Of a stretch of 64,000 nt of DNA, positions 16,713 to 25,224 are shown one piece after another. The DNA lies in NCBI GenBank assembly GCA_035533015.1, contig DATLUQ010000051.1, positions 1-64,000 on the forward strand. Reading direction: 5' to 3'. The notes below the pieces were generated by a model. The model was not told the origin of the DNA. It did not search any database and worked only from the letters and a program-made list of their open reading frames with translations. Both the position numbers and the translations under genes were made by a program. How positions within the stretch are numbered: the first letter of the stretch is position 1; each line of letters begins with the position of its first letter. The DNA comes from Gemmatimonadaceae bacterium. GTDB lineage: Bacteria; Gemmatimonadota; Gemmatimonadetes; Gemmatimonadales; Gemmatimonadaceae.

Positions 16713-17228
16713 TTACGCTCCGCTTGGTGCGGGTGAGGGAGGACTCTCGAGGTGCCGCGTGAACACCAGCCGGTCGTCGGCCGGGCCGTAAAAATCCCGG
16801 AGTCGCGCCGCCACACGGTAGCCGCGCGCGTCGTAAAACCGTCGTGCCGCTTCGTACCCGTCCCGTCCCGACGTCTCCACCACCACGAGCCGCGCCCGGC
16901 GCTCGGCCAGGCGCCGCTCGACCTCGGCCAGCAGCCTCGACCCCACCCCGCCTCCCTGGTGCACCGGATCGACGGCGATCCAGTAGACGTCGTACGTCCC
17001 TTCGGTTCCCGGCGTTGCGCCATAGCAGCAATATCCGGCGAGAGACCCCGCACGGTCGAACGCCGCCACGAATTCATAATCCTCGGGCGGAGTTCCCGGT
17101 GTCAGGGTCGTCTCGTCGAACAATGCGAGTGCGACCTCGATCTCCTCATGGCTGAATGCATGCGACGCACGGAGCAGCGTGTCCAGCGCCGTGCGATGCG
17201 GGGCGTCGAGCGGACCGAGCGTATACAT
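16713..17228 (-). CDS. GNAT N-acetyltransferase, candidate beta-lysine acetyltransferase
   Basis: 171 residues starting MYTLGPLDAPHRT; the ATG overlaps the stop of the preceding ATP-grasp gene as TGATG, so translation is coupled. The GNAT acetyl-CoA binding region is clear: VYWIAVDPVHQGGGVGSRL, with the Q/R-x-x-G-x-G/A type loop, followed by A-R-R-F-Y-D-A-R-G-Y. The acceptor cannot be read from the sequence. In archaea and Bacillus, a lysine 2,3-aminomutase is paired with an acetyltransferase (AblA/AblB) that makes N-epsilon-acetyl-beta-lysine, an osmolyte. The same neighbourhood here suggests beta-lysine or a beta-lysine peptide as acceptor (inference). A general amino acid or protein acetyltransferase remains possible. 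Confidence 0.8.
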   Translation of the reverse strand: MYTLGPLDAPHRTALDTLLRASHAFSHEEIEVALALFDETTLTPGTPPEDYEFVAAFDRAGSLAGYCCYGATPGTEGTYDVYWIAVDPVHQGGGVGSRLLAEVERRLAERRARLVVVETSGRDGYEAARRFYDARGYRVAARLRDFYGPADDRLVFTRHLESPPSPAPSGA

Positions 17229-18295
17229 CAGGAGGCCTGAAGTGCGCTGTCGAACAGGTCGGTCTCGAGGGTCGGATCGACCCCGCCCGAGAGCTTGAAC
17301 GCGAGGGCCCACAGCCGGTCGGCGTCGCCGACCTCGACCCGCCGACGGGCGCCGAGTTGGCTCACGGAGCGAATGAGACGAGGATAGCTGATGCCGGCCA
17401 CCTTGGCCATGCGCGCGAGTCCGGCATCAGCGGCGATATCGGGGTTCGGATTCACTTCGAGAATCCACGGCCGGCCGTCGGCGTCGATGCGCATATCGAC
17501 GCGGCCGTAGCCCTGGCCACCCACCAGGCGCCAGGCGGCGATGGCGATCCGCCGCACCTCCGCGTCCAGTTCAGGCGACAGTTCGGCGGGACAGCGCGGC
17601 ATCGTCCCGGTGTCCTCGTTCGATCCTGCCTCCCACTTCGACCGGTAGCTCACGATTCGCCACATTCCCTTGGGCAGGCCGTCGAACTGGATCTCGGCCA
17701 CGGGAAGCACGGTGTCTCCCAGAATGCCCACGTTTACCTCGCGGCCGTCCACGAAGCGCTGAACCAGCACCTCGGTCCAGCGATCGAGCATCGCCTCGAC
17801 ACGCCGGGTTAGCGCGCGCTTGGTGCGCACCACTGACTTCTGCTCGATGCCGATGGAGGCATCCTCCGCCGTCGGCTTGCAGATAGCCGGGTACCCGATC
17901 GAGTACAGGGGGTCGCCGCGGCGGAAGGCAGCGAACGTCGGTACTGGCAGCCCGGCCTGGTCGAGTAGCGCGTTGACCACGTGTTTGCGCAGACAGAGCG
18001 CCGTCGTGAAGCTGGAGCTGCCGGTGTAGGGCAGGCCAAGCATCTCGAGCACCGCGATCACGGGCGGCTCGAGGGCCGCGATGCCGTCCACGCCCTCGCA
18101 CATATTGAAGACGAGATCGAACGATCCCTTGCGGAGCCGCTCGATCCAGCGGCCGTCGACACGTACTGGCACTCGCGCGACCGTATTCCCCTCGGCCGTC
18201 AGAGACGTTTCGATAGCTTCGACAGTCTCGAGGATGGCAAGGTCGGGAAAGGCGGCGACAGCGGATGCTCCGTCGAACAGAATGGCGATTCTCAC
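17228..18295 (-). CDS. ATP-grasp ligase of the D-Ala-D-Ala ligase fold (second copy)
   Basis: 355 residues from a GTG start at 18295 that overlaps the stop of the upstream ligase gene by four bases (GTGA). The fold matches D-alanine-D-alanine ligases: GLPYTGSSSF with the following C-L-R-K-H, a lysine in YPAICKPTAEDASIG, and the metal-binding E-V-N-P-N-P near residue 285. The N-terminal acidic residue used by Ddl to hold the first D-Ala is not evident, so the substrates probably differ. Such enzymes join a carboxylate to an amine through an acyl phosphate. Translational coupling on both sides to a sister ligase and a GNAT enzyme indicates one pathway. Confidence 0.82.
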   Translation of the reverse strand: MRIAILFDGASAVAAFPDLAILETVEAIETSLTAEGNTVARVPVRVDGRWIERLRKGSFDLVFNMCEGVDGIAALEPPVIAVLEMLGLPYTGSSSFTTALCLRKHVVNALLDQAGLPVPTFAAFRRGDPLYSIGYPAICKPTAEDASIGIEQKSVVRTKRALTRRVEAMLDRWTEVLVQRFVDGREVNVGILGDTVLPVAEIQFDGLPKGMWRIVSYRSKWEAGSNEDTGTMPRCPAELSPELDAEVRRIAIAAWRLVGGQGYGRVDMRIDADGRPWILEVNPNPDIAADAGLARMAKVAGISYPRLIRSVSQLGARRRVEVGDADRLWALAFKLSGGVDPTLETDLFDSALQAS

Positions 18296-19506
18296 GGCAC
18301 ACTCCTGCGCTGGAGGGCGAGACCTTGCCGCTCGGCGGCATGGACAAGACAAGCCTGGATCAGCTCGTCGTACGACAGCCCGGCCGCACGCGCGGCCTTG
18401 GGCAGGCAGGAATGATCCGCAGGGTCGGGCAGGATGCCCGGGAGCGGATTGATCTCGATGATATGCGGGGTACCATGGCGGTCCAGCCGAACGTCGATGC
18501 GCGACCAGTCGCGGCAGCCGACGGCGTGGTACGCGCCGAGCGCGGTCTGTTCGATCGCCGCGCGCAGCTCTGGGGAGAGTTGCGCCGGGCACTCGAAGAT
18601 CTCCAGCGGATGGTCGCGCGTGTCCCACACCCACTTGGCCTCGAACCCGTAAATCGGTACGGCGCCCTCGGGCAGCGTCTCGAAGCGCATGCCGACGAGC
18701 GGAAGCACCTGGGCCGCTGGCCCATTGCCGAGCACGCCGCAGGTGAACTCGGCTCCCGGCAGGTACTCCTCGGCAAGTACAGGCTGCTCGTAGAGCTGTA
18801 GCAGTTCGCGCCCGCGGGCGAGGAGTTCGCCGGGGTCACGCACGAAGTTGCGCTCGGTGATGCCCTTGGACGAGCCTTCCTGGACGGGCTTGAGGAACAG
18901 CGGATAGCGCGGGGTCGAGGCCGTCGCGCGCGGGTGGCCACCGGCGGCAAGCGCCCTGAGGTCCGCTTCCGTTTCCACGAGCACGAACCCGGCCGTGGGG
19001 ATCCCGTGGGCCGCGAGCACCTGCTTGGTCCGCGCCTTGTGCAAGCAGAGGGACAGCGTGAACGGATCGCTGCCCGAGTAGGGAACGCCGTAGAACTCGC
19101 AGATGGCCGGTACGTGGGCCTCGCGGTTGGGCCCCTGCAGGCCCTCGGCGATGTTGAACACGAGGTCGGGTCGCGTTTCGCGGAGGAGGGCGGGAAAGTC
19201 GGCATCGGCCTCCAGCCGGATCACATCTCCGAATGCCGCGAGGGCGTCGGCGACGGCGTCAATGGTCTCCGCCGAGTCCCACTCGGCGTAGACATCGTCG
19301 CTCGGCGTGGGAATGGAGGGCGCGACAAGTCCCGTGCCACCGCCGTTCGCGGCGAAAGGGCTAGTCGGGACAGAGGGGGAGATCCGGGACCTCGGGTCCC
19401 GGCGCGTACCTGGCGGCTCGTCGTCGGCGTCGACCGCGTCTGTAGCAGCGTGCGATGCGGGAGCCGACTCAGGCTTTTGATTGTACGCGAAACCGATACG
19501 CGTCAT
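18292..19506 (-). CDS. ATP-grasp ligase of the D-Ala-D-Ala ligase fold (first copy)
   Basis: 404 residues from the ATG at 19506; the frame continues upstream but overlaps the intergenic region after thyX. Residues 10-70 are an unusual Pro/Ala/Asp-rich, probably disordered insertion, after which the Ddl-like fold starts with Y-A-E-W-D-S-A-E-T-I. Family marks are GVPYSGSDPFT, the lysine in FLKPVQEGSSKG, E-E-Y-L-P-G-A-E-F and the metal site E-I-N-P-L-P-G. This copy is closer to true Ddl than its neighbour. A peptidoglycan ligase role is possible, but tandem arrangement with a second ligase, GNAT and lysine aminomutase genes points instead to a small peptide or modified amino acid. Confidence 0.82.
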   Translation of the reverse strand: MTRIGFAYNQKPESAPASHAATDAVDADDEPPGTRRDPRSRISPSVPTSPFAANGGGTGLVAPSIPTPSDDVYAEWDSAETIDAVADALAAFGDVIRLEADADFPALLRETRPDLVFNIAEGLQGPNREAHVPAICEFYGVPYSGSDPFTLSLCLHKARTKQVLAAHGIPTAGFVLVETEADLRALAAGGHPRATASTPRYPLFLKPVQEGSSKGITERNFVRDPGELLARGRELLQLYEQPVLAEEYLPGAEFTCGVLGNGPAAQVLPLVGMRFETLPEGAVPIYGFEAKWVWDTRDHPLEIFECPAQLSPELRAAIEQTALGAYHAVGCRDWSRIDVRLDRHGTPHIIEINPLPGILPDPADHSCLPKAARAAGLSYDELIQACLVHAAERQGLALQRRSVP

Positions 19507-19585
19507 CCGTTCTCGAAAGGACGCGGCAAGATACGCTCCGCGAATTCGTCGCGCAACGGGAAAAAGGCGGCGTCGCGCATCCGCT

Positions 19586-20347
19586 TCACACTTTGTGGTA
19601 AGAGATGCGCGCGGCCTCGCGGCGGTCCTCCGCCATGTAGACCTCGAAATCCGAGAAGAACCCCGGCGCTTCGGCTCGCAGCACCCGAAGGACCGCCAGC
19701 GCGGCGCGGCGGATCTCCATCTCCGCTCCCTCGCTCGACCGCAGTTCGAGCATCGTCCGCCAGGCGCGCGCGTTGCCGGTGACCACGATCTTGGTTTCGG
19801 TGGAGTTGGGGAGTACGCCACGCGCTGCCTCACGGGCCATCTTCCGCCGATGGACCCGGTCGGCTACCCAGGAGTAGCGCTCCATCAGCTGCTCCACGAG
19901 TGCCACATAGGCGGCCTGGGCCGACTCGATCTGGGCGCGCCACGCCGCCTCGAGCGCCTGGTCGCCGAGAATGGCGGGTGGCACGACGAAGGCGGCGTGG
20001 GACTCGTCCACATAGCGCTGCGAGAGCTGTGAGTACGCGAAACCCGCCCGATGGCGGACCAGTTCGTGGGTGAGTGACCGGCTCACGCCCTCGAGCAGCA
20101 GCGAATAGTTGGCGTGCTCCAATACGCTGCCGTGCCCCTGCTTCTTGATGTTCTCCAGGTATTCGCGCGTGGCGCGCTTGGCCGGGTTGTGCTGACTCAT
20201 ATAGCAGAGCCGCCCGGCGAACTCGGCCAGTCGCTCTCCGTCGGTGCTCTCCCCCTGCCATTCGACGAGCAGGTGCGAAGGCTCGGCAAAGTCAGGGCGC
20301 GCCAGGACGGTGACGCGGGGCTCGGTGAAGAACTCGGGGGCGGGCAT
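19586..20347 (-). CDS. thyX: flavin-dependent thymidylate synthase
   Basis: 253 residues from the ATG at 20347. The ThyX signature RHRxxxxxxxS is present as RHRAGFAYSQLSQRY, with H-G-S-V-L-E-H-A-N before it and the R-H-R-containing helix for dUMP binding. The enzyme methylates dUMP to dTMP using methylenetetrahydrofolate and FAD/NADPH. The frame is open 34 codons upstream, but family members start close to this ATG. No ThyA was seen in the window. It lies 79 bases upstream of the ATP-grasp genes, so it may share a transcript with them without sharing function. Confidence 0.93.
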   Translation of the reverse strand: MPAPEFFTEPRVTVLARPDFAEPSHLLVEWQGESTDGERLAEFAGRLCYMSQHNPAKRATREYLENIKKQGHGSVLEHANYSLLLEGVSRSLTHELVRHRAGFAYSQLSQRYVDESHAAFVVPPAILGDQALEAAWRAQIESAQAAYVALVEQLMERYSWVADRVHRRKMAREAARGVLPNSTETKIVVTGNARAWRTMLELRSSEGAEMEIRRAALAVLRVLRAEAPGFFSDFEVYMAEDRREAARISYHKV

Positions 20348-20462
20348 GGAGAATGGGGGTGGGAGGGTAGGACGGCGAACGGCGGAACGCAGTTTCTTCA
20401 GTTCTTCCGTCCCACGGCAGAACCGCGCGGTAGTCTGCGCGGGAGCCAATGCGCTTCCTCTA

Positions 20463-22106
20463 TCAAGATTCTACGGGTGCCTCCAGCAAGGCAAGTCGGT
20501 ATTCCCCATACCCGCGATCGCGTTCCACCGTCTCGAGCGCGCTGGCCGCGGCAGTCGGAAGGGGCGGGAGTGCGGGATCGTACTTCACGTCCTTCAGCGG
20601 CTGCTGGCCGGGCAGCGGCACCTTCACGCCGGGGTTCAGAATGCCGGCGGGGTCGAAACAGCGCTTGACCAGGGCGAACCGTTCGCGGGCGGCGTCGGTC
20701 CACACGCGCGCGAGGAGCGGGGTCCGTAGGCGGCCGTCGCCGTGCTCGCCGGTCAGCGTACCTCCGAGCGACGCAGTGAGCGCCACGACGCTGTCCAGGA
20801 TTCCGTCGAGCTTGGTGCGCCAATCCCGCTGGCTTACGTCGATGAGAGGATTGACGTGAATGTGGGCGTCGCCGGCGTGGCCGAAGATCACTCCCTTGAC
20901 CTTGTGCCGCTCGAGCACGGCGCGCACGCCCCGCACGTAATCGGCCAGGTGTTCCGGCGGGACGGCGGCGTCCTCGACGAATTGCATAGACTTGAGCGAC
21001 GGGTCGAGGCGGGAAAGGATGGGGCTCACGGCGTGCCGCAGTTCCCACATCTCGTGCTCCGCATTGGGGTCGAGGGCCAGCGTGACACCCGCGGCACCGA
21101 TGCGCCGGAATGCCTGCTCAATGGCCCGGGCCCGGGCACCGACATCACGTGTTGACTCACCCTCCAACTTGACCAGCAGCACTCCCTCGACCCCCGGCAC
21201 CACGGGGAGCGGCGTGCCCCCCGAGCCGGCGACCTCCAGGAAGGTGCGGTCCAGCAGCTCGCAGGCGCTGGCGCCGAGCTGGCGCGCCTCGGCGGCGGCG
21301 CGCACGGCGGCGTCGAGCGATCGGAACTCACCGAGCAAGCTGGCGCTCGCCGCCGGCGTAGGCTCCAGCCGCAACTCAAGTTCCGTGAACAGCGCCAGGG
21401 TGCCCTCGCTGCCCACGAGCAGGTCTACGAATTCACCGCTCGAGGCGTATTCCGCCGTGGCGTATCCCGACGAGTCCTTGAGCACACCGCGATGCACCGA
21501 GGGCGTGACGCGCTCCCGCCGCACAATCGCGTCGTGCGCGTCGCGCATGAACCGGTCGATCCCCGCGACTTCCCGCGGGGCGGTGACGCCCCGGCGGAGT
21601 TCGGCGGCCGAGCTGTCGTCGAACACGCAGCGCAGCGCCTGCACCCAAGGACGCATCGGGCCGTGGCGCATGGTCTGCGCGCCGGCGGCGTTGGTGGCCG
21701 CCATCCCGCCCACGGTGCAGAACTCTCCGCTCGACGGGTCCACGGGAAAGCGAAGTCCTACAGCGCGCGCCGCGCGGTCCACTTCGCCGCGCAGCACACC
21801 GGCGCCCACGCGCACCGTGCGCGTCTGCTGGTCCACGTCGCCCATCGTGCGGAACCGGCTCAGGTCCACGGCGACGCCCTCACCCACGGCGCCCCCAGCC
21901 ATCCCGCTCCCCGATCCGCGGGGGATGATCGCCATGCCGTCCCGATGGGCCCAACCGACGAGCGTCTGCAGATCCCGCTCATCGGCGGGAACGGCGACGG
22001 CGGCCGGCCAGCAGCGGGTGATGCCCGCCGCCTCTCCATACACGGCGCGAGCCGCGTCGTCGGTGCGAAAGGTACCGCGAAATCCTGGAGGCGCAGAAAT
22101 GCTCAC
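20463..22106 (-). CDS. FAD-linked oxidase (GlcD / D-lactate dehydrogenase type)
   Basis: 547 residues from the GTG at 22106, chosen because AGGAAG lies eight bases before it and the family N-terminus then fits; the open frame extends 91 codons further. An N-terminal PCMH-type FAD-binding domain (IIPRGSGSGMAGG, residues about 60-75; VDPSSGEFCTVGGMAATNAAG) is followed by a C-terminal FAD-oxidase domain with G-H-A-G-D-A-H-I-H-V and GEHGDGR. These are typical of glycolate, D-lactate and D-2-hydroxyglutarate oxidising flavoproteins. No Cys-rich iron-sulfur domain is fused. The exact 2-hydroxyacid is not readable. It is divergent from the squalene-synthase-like gene. Confidence 0.88.
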   Translation of the reverse strand: MSISAPPGFRGTFRTDDAARAVYGEAAGITRCWPAAVAVPADERDLQTLVGWAHRDGMAIIPRGSGSGMAGGAVGEGVAVDLSRFRTMGDVDQQTRTVRVGAGVLRGEVDRAARAVGLRFPVDPSSGEFCTVGGMAATNAAGAQTMRHGPMRPWVQALRCVFDDSSAAELRRGVTAPREVAGIDRFMRDAHDAIVRRERVTPSVHRGVLKDSSGYATAEYASSGEFVDLLVGSEGTLALFTELELRLEPTPAASASLLGEFRSLDAAVRAAAEARQLGASACELLDRTFLEVAGSGGTPLPVVPGVEGVLLVKLEGESTRDVGARARAIEQAFRRIGAAGVTLALDPNAEHEMWELRHAVSPILSRLDPSLKSMQFVEDAAVPPEHLADYVRGVRAVLERHKVKGVIFGHAGDAHIHVNPLIDVSQRDWRTKLDGILDSVVALTASLGGTLTGEHGDGRLRTPLLARVWTDAARERFALVKRCFDPAGILNPGVKVPLPGQQPLKDVKYDPALPPLPTAAASALETVERDRGYGEYRLALLEAPVES

Positions 22107-22236
22107 GCGATCGACTTCCTGTTGGTGGAGGCTCCGGCCCGAAGCGCCGGAGAGACCGGCGCGATAGCTTTGGTCGTCAGCCGGCAACGCTGAAGTTAAA
22201 CGAACCTCCACTGTCGCGACGACTCCGCCGCTCTCC

Positions 22237-23313
22237 GTGCCTCCGGCCACCTCCCGCCCCGCCCCCGATCTCCGCCTCGATGAGGCGTCGCGTTTTGCAC
22301 GAGAGATTCTGCCGGCCGTCTCGCGCACCTTCGCGCTCAGCATCCGGGTGCTCCCGGGGGCGCTCGGCCAGGCGGTCACCTGTGCCTACCTGCTCTGCCG
22401 CATTGCCGATACGATCGAGGACGAGCCGCGAATGCCGGCCGCGGTCAAGGCCACCCTGTTCGACGGCTTTCTCTCCTGCTTCGACGATCCGGCGCAGGCT
22501 GACGCCTTTCCCTCCCAGACCGGGTCGATGACCGGCGATGCCGCGCACCTGCGACTCATCCGCCACACCGACCTGGTGTTCGTGATGTTCCGCCATCTTG
22601 CGCCGACCACACAGGACCATGTGCGGACATGGGTCGCCGAAATGGCCACTGGCATGCGGAAATTCGTGCTCCTCTATCCGGACGGCATCCGCATCCAGAG
22701 TCTGGAGGAGTATCGCGAGTACTGCTACTACGTGGCCGGCACGGTTGGCTACATGCTCACCGACCTCTGGCACGAACACGCTCCGAGCATCGGCCAGCAC
22801 CAGTACGAGGTGCTCCGCAAGCGCAGTCGCTCGTTTGCCGAGGCGCTGCAGACGGTGAACATCCTCAAGGACGTGGCACAGGACGCGGAGCGCGAGAACG
22901 CCATCTACATTCCGGAACAGCTCCTGACGGCGCACGGGGGCAGCCACGCCACGCTCCTGGCGGGCGGCGACCCGGGCCCCACGCAGGCCGCGATGGCCTC
23001 GCTGATCGCACTGGCGTGGGAGGACCTGGAGCACGCCACGGACTATCTATTGTTGATCCCGCGCCGCGCCGCGTCGATCCGCCTGTTCTGCGCGCTGCCG
23101 CTGCTATTCGCCTACGCCACGCTGCGCGACCTCACGCGCACCCCCGCCGCCCTTCTGCATCGCGACGTCGTGAAAATCTCACGGGCCGAAGTGAAGTCGC
23201 TCACGCTGCTCAGCATGGTCGGCGTCATGAGCAACGGGATGCTGGCCTGGCTGGTTCGCCGAGCCAGCCAGCGGCCGCTGCGTATCGTGCCGGGGTTCGC
23301 GTCCGGTCAGTAG
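22237..23313 (+). CDS. squalene/phytoene synthase family enzyme
   Basis: 358 residues with a GTG start. The two Asp-rich motifs that bind Mg and the prenyl diphosphates are D-T-I-E-D (after CRIA, near residue 57) and D-V-A-Q-D (in NILKDVAQDAEREN). The segment E-Y-C-Y-Y-V-A-G-T-V-G-Y matches squalene synthases, including eukaryote-type ones, better than phytoene synthases. A hydrophobic stretch near the C-terminus (LLSMVGVMSNGMLAWLV) could associate with the membrane. The enzyme would condense two farnesyl or geranylgeranyl diphosphates head to head, feeding hopanoids or carotenoids. No other isoprenoid genes are nearby. Its stop overlaps the convergent gene by seven bases. Confidence 0.85.
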   Translation: MPPATSRPAPDLRLDEASRFAREILPAVSRTFALSIRVLPGALGQAVTCAYLLCRIADTIEDEPRMPAAVKATLFDGFLSCFDDPAQADAFPSQTGSMTGDAAHLRLIRHTDLVFVMFRHLAPTTQDHVRTWVAEMATGMRKFVLLYPDGIRIQSLEEYREYCYYVAGTVGYMLTDLWHEHAPSIGQHQYEVLRKRSRSFAEALQTVNILKDVAQDAERENAIYIPEQLLTAHGGSHATLLAGGDPGPTQAAMASLIALAWEDLEHATDYLLLIPRRAASIRLFCALPLLFAYATLRDLTRTPAALLHRDVVKISRAEVKSLTLLSMVGVMSNGMLAWLVRRASQRPLRIVPGFASGQ

Positions 23314-24119
23314 CGGCGCGCGGTTGTGCTCGCAGCCTGCGCCAGGAGCTTGAGCAGCGACGGGTTGTCCGCGCGTTCGCCCCGTTCGAGCCGGTCGAGC
23401 GTTTGCTCGAGTGCGAGCTGGGCACGCGATACCGCACTGGTGTACGCGCCGCGCGCCGCGAAGTAGCTGATCGCGCCTGCCGCCAACAGGGGTACGGGTA
23501 CCACGACCAGCGCGAAATGCAGGGCGATTGCGACCGCGCTCGCGGCCGTGCCGAACGTGGTGGCGGTGGCCAGCCCGATGATCGCGTTGCGCCGCTGGCC
23601 GGATAGGTCGGCATCGAGGCGTACCAGCACCCGGCCCTCGTCAGCGGGGACGACGGTGGCACCCACATCAGTGGCCTTGGACAGTGCGTAGCCGCGACCG
23701 CCCACGTTGAACAATCGCCGCACGCCTCCCTCGAAATCCCGGCGCGGCTCCCATATGATCCGGTCCGGGAATTGACGTTTGATCTGCAGCCACTCTTCCT
23801 TCTGCATCCACACGTCGAGGGCCGAAAATACGTTTTCGGCCGTGCCTCGCACGGTGCGCTCCGCGGTCACGACGGTGGACCCGAACACCAGTCCGGGCGC
23901 CTGTGGGTGGTCACGCCGCGTCCGTTCCTCGGCCAACGCCTGCCGCAGCACTTGTGACGAAAGTCCGACCTCCTTTCCCAGATCGAGGATCTGGGCGTCG
24001 GTCATCGTATCGGCGGGCTCCCCGCTGCTCGCTTGCAGCTCAGCGGCCCGCGCCAGCACGCGTTCCAGCGCGGCGCGGTCGAGCGGTGGGCGGGGTATCG
24101 GGACCGGTGGATCAGCCAT
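23307..24119 (-). CDS. membrane protein of unknown function
   Basis: 270 residues from the ATG at 24119. The N-terminal 90 residues are soluble and helical with M-T-D-A-Q-I-L-D-L-G-K-E-V-G-L-S-S-Q-V, resembling a short helical domain. The middle part is beta-like, and two adjacent hydrophobic segments (around residues 185-225) form a helical hairpin before a charged coiled C-terminal region. I do not recognise the family. The start is 28 bases downstream of the lipoprotein gene and on the same strand, so it probably closes the nine-gene directon that begins at 30047. Confidence 0.65.
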   Translation of the reverse strand: MADPPVPIPRPPLDRAALERVLARAAELQASSGEPADTMTDAQILDLGKEVGLSSQVLRQALAEERTRRDHPQAPGLVFGSTVVTAERTVRGTAENVFSALDVWMQKEEWLQIKRQFPDRIIWEPRRDFEGGVRRLFNVGGRGYALSKATDVGATVVPADEGRVLVRLDADLSGQRRNAIIGLATATTFGTAASAVAIALHFALVVVPVPLLAAGAISYFAARGAYTSAVSRAQLALEQTLDRLERGERADNPSLLKLLAQAASTTARRY

Positions 24120-24147
24120 GTTTCCAATATACGGCCAATGCCCCCGG

Positions 24148-25224
24148 TCAGATTCCGCCGAGAGCCGTGTTGATCTGGCGGTCCATGGAAGCCTCGATCG
24201 CTGTGGGCAGCGGGAACGTGGCCACGAACGTTGCCTCCACGTTCCCCGGCGGTGGCGTGACTCCCGCCTGCCGCAGATAGAAGCGCATGAATCCGTCGGC
24301 GAACTCGGGTGCCGCGCGGTCCATGAGCATCGCGCCGGCGCGTACCGCCGCGGTCGGTGCGTACCCGGCGGCCACGCCGCTGCGCTGCTCGGCTGCCGTC
24401 GTGTTGTCGATGATCGCGGAGTTGGCGATCGACTGCACCGCCTCGTGCGCGAACCCATAAATGGGATCGTCGAGATCGGCCCGCGACTCGGGCAGGGCGA
24501 CCACCATGACGTTGTGTTGCGGCGAGGCGTTCAAAGTGCGTCCTTCGCCCCCGATAACCAACGACAGGACCAACTGGCCGTCCAACTGATGGGTGTTGGT
24601 GAGAAAGCTTTGGAACCGGGGGCGCAGCGATTGCCACAACGAATCCACCGCCACGACGAGGGGCTTGCACGCCTCCTGCTGGGACACCCAGTACTGGTGG
24701 AAGAAATGTTCGGACTCGTCACCGAGTGACTGCGTGAACAGACGCAGCCATTCCCGGTCCTGCGCGGTGGGAAACATCGACGCGACGAGGGCTACCTGGA
24801 CCCGCAGCGCTGGCGGGGCGGTGCGGGCGTCGCCGTCAGCACCGAGGAAGGCGTTGATCGTCTGGACCATCTCGTCCCAAGAATCAAAGTAGAGCGGCAG
24901 GAACTGGCCGTTGGTGATTTCGGCGTTCTGCGCCATGAGCGTAGCGAGCCGCTCGTGGTTGGCGTCGAGTCCGGTGAGAACATTGTCCTTGCGCCGGAGC
25001 ACGTCGAGCGAGTTGCGATAGCCGCGCCGGAACACCGGCACCTGGGCCGCGTCGCGGGTAATCATCGCGTAGCCATGCAGCCACAGGTCCACATGTTCGC
25101 GCGTGACCACGGGCCAGACCGGTGCGGGGGCCGCCGCTGGCGCACGGGTGCCGCGCATTCCCGTGGCGCACCCCGATGACATCACGGCGGCCACCAGGGC
25201 CGCGCCCAACCAACCGCTCCGCAT
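24148..25224 (-). CDS. lipoprotein, 358 aa, unknown function
   Basis: The ATG at 25224 overlaps the stop of the zinc-ribbon gene as TGATG and has AGGAGG just upstream. A lipoprotein signal ends at V-M-S-S-G-C (Cys at about residue 19), followed by a Pro/Ala-rich linker. The mature part is a globular alpha/beta domain with HVDLWLHGYAM, an LPLYFDSW segment and a second half around GFAHEAVQSI; no HExxH or other catalytic signature is certain, though H-E-A in the latter segment could be looked at. The family is not recognised. Translational coupling implies a link with the cytoplasmic zinc-ribbon protein encoded before it. Confidence 0.7.
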   Translation of the reverse strand: MRSGWLGAALVAAVMSSGCATGMRGTRAPAAAPAPVWPVVTREHVDLWLHGYAMITRDAAQVPVFRRGYRNSLDVLRRKDNVLTGLDANHERLATLMAQNAEITNGQFLPLYFDSWDEMVQTINAFLGADGDARTAPPALRVQVALVASMFPTAQDREWLRLFTQSLGDESEHFFHQYWVSQQEACKPLVVAVDSLWQSLRPRFQSFLTNTHQLDGQLVLSLVIGGEGRTLNASPQHNVMVVALPESRADLDDPIYGFAHEAVQSIANSAIIDNTTAAEQRSGVAAGYAPTAAVRAGAMLMDRAAPEFADGFMRFYLRQAGVTPPPGNVEATFVATFPLPTAIEASMDRQINTALGGI

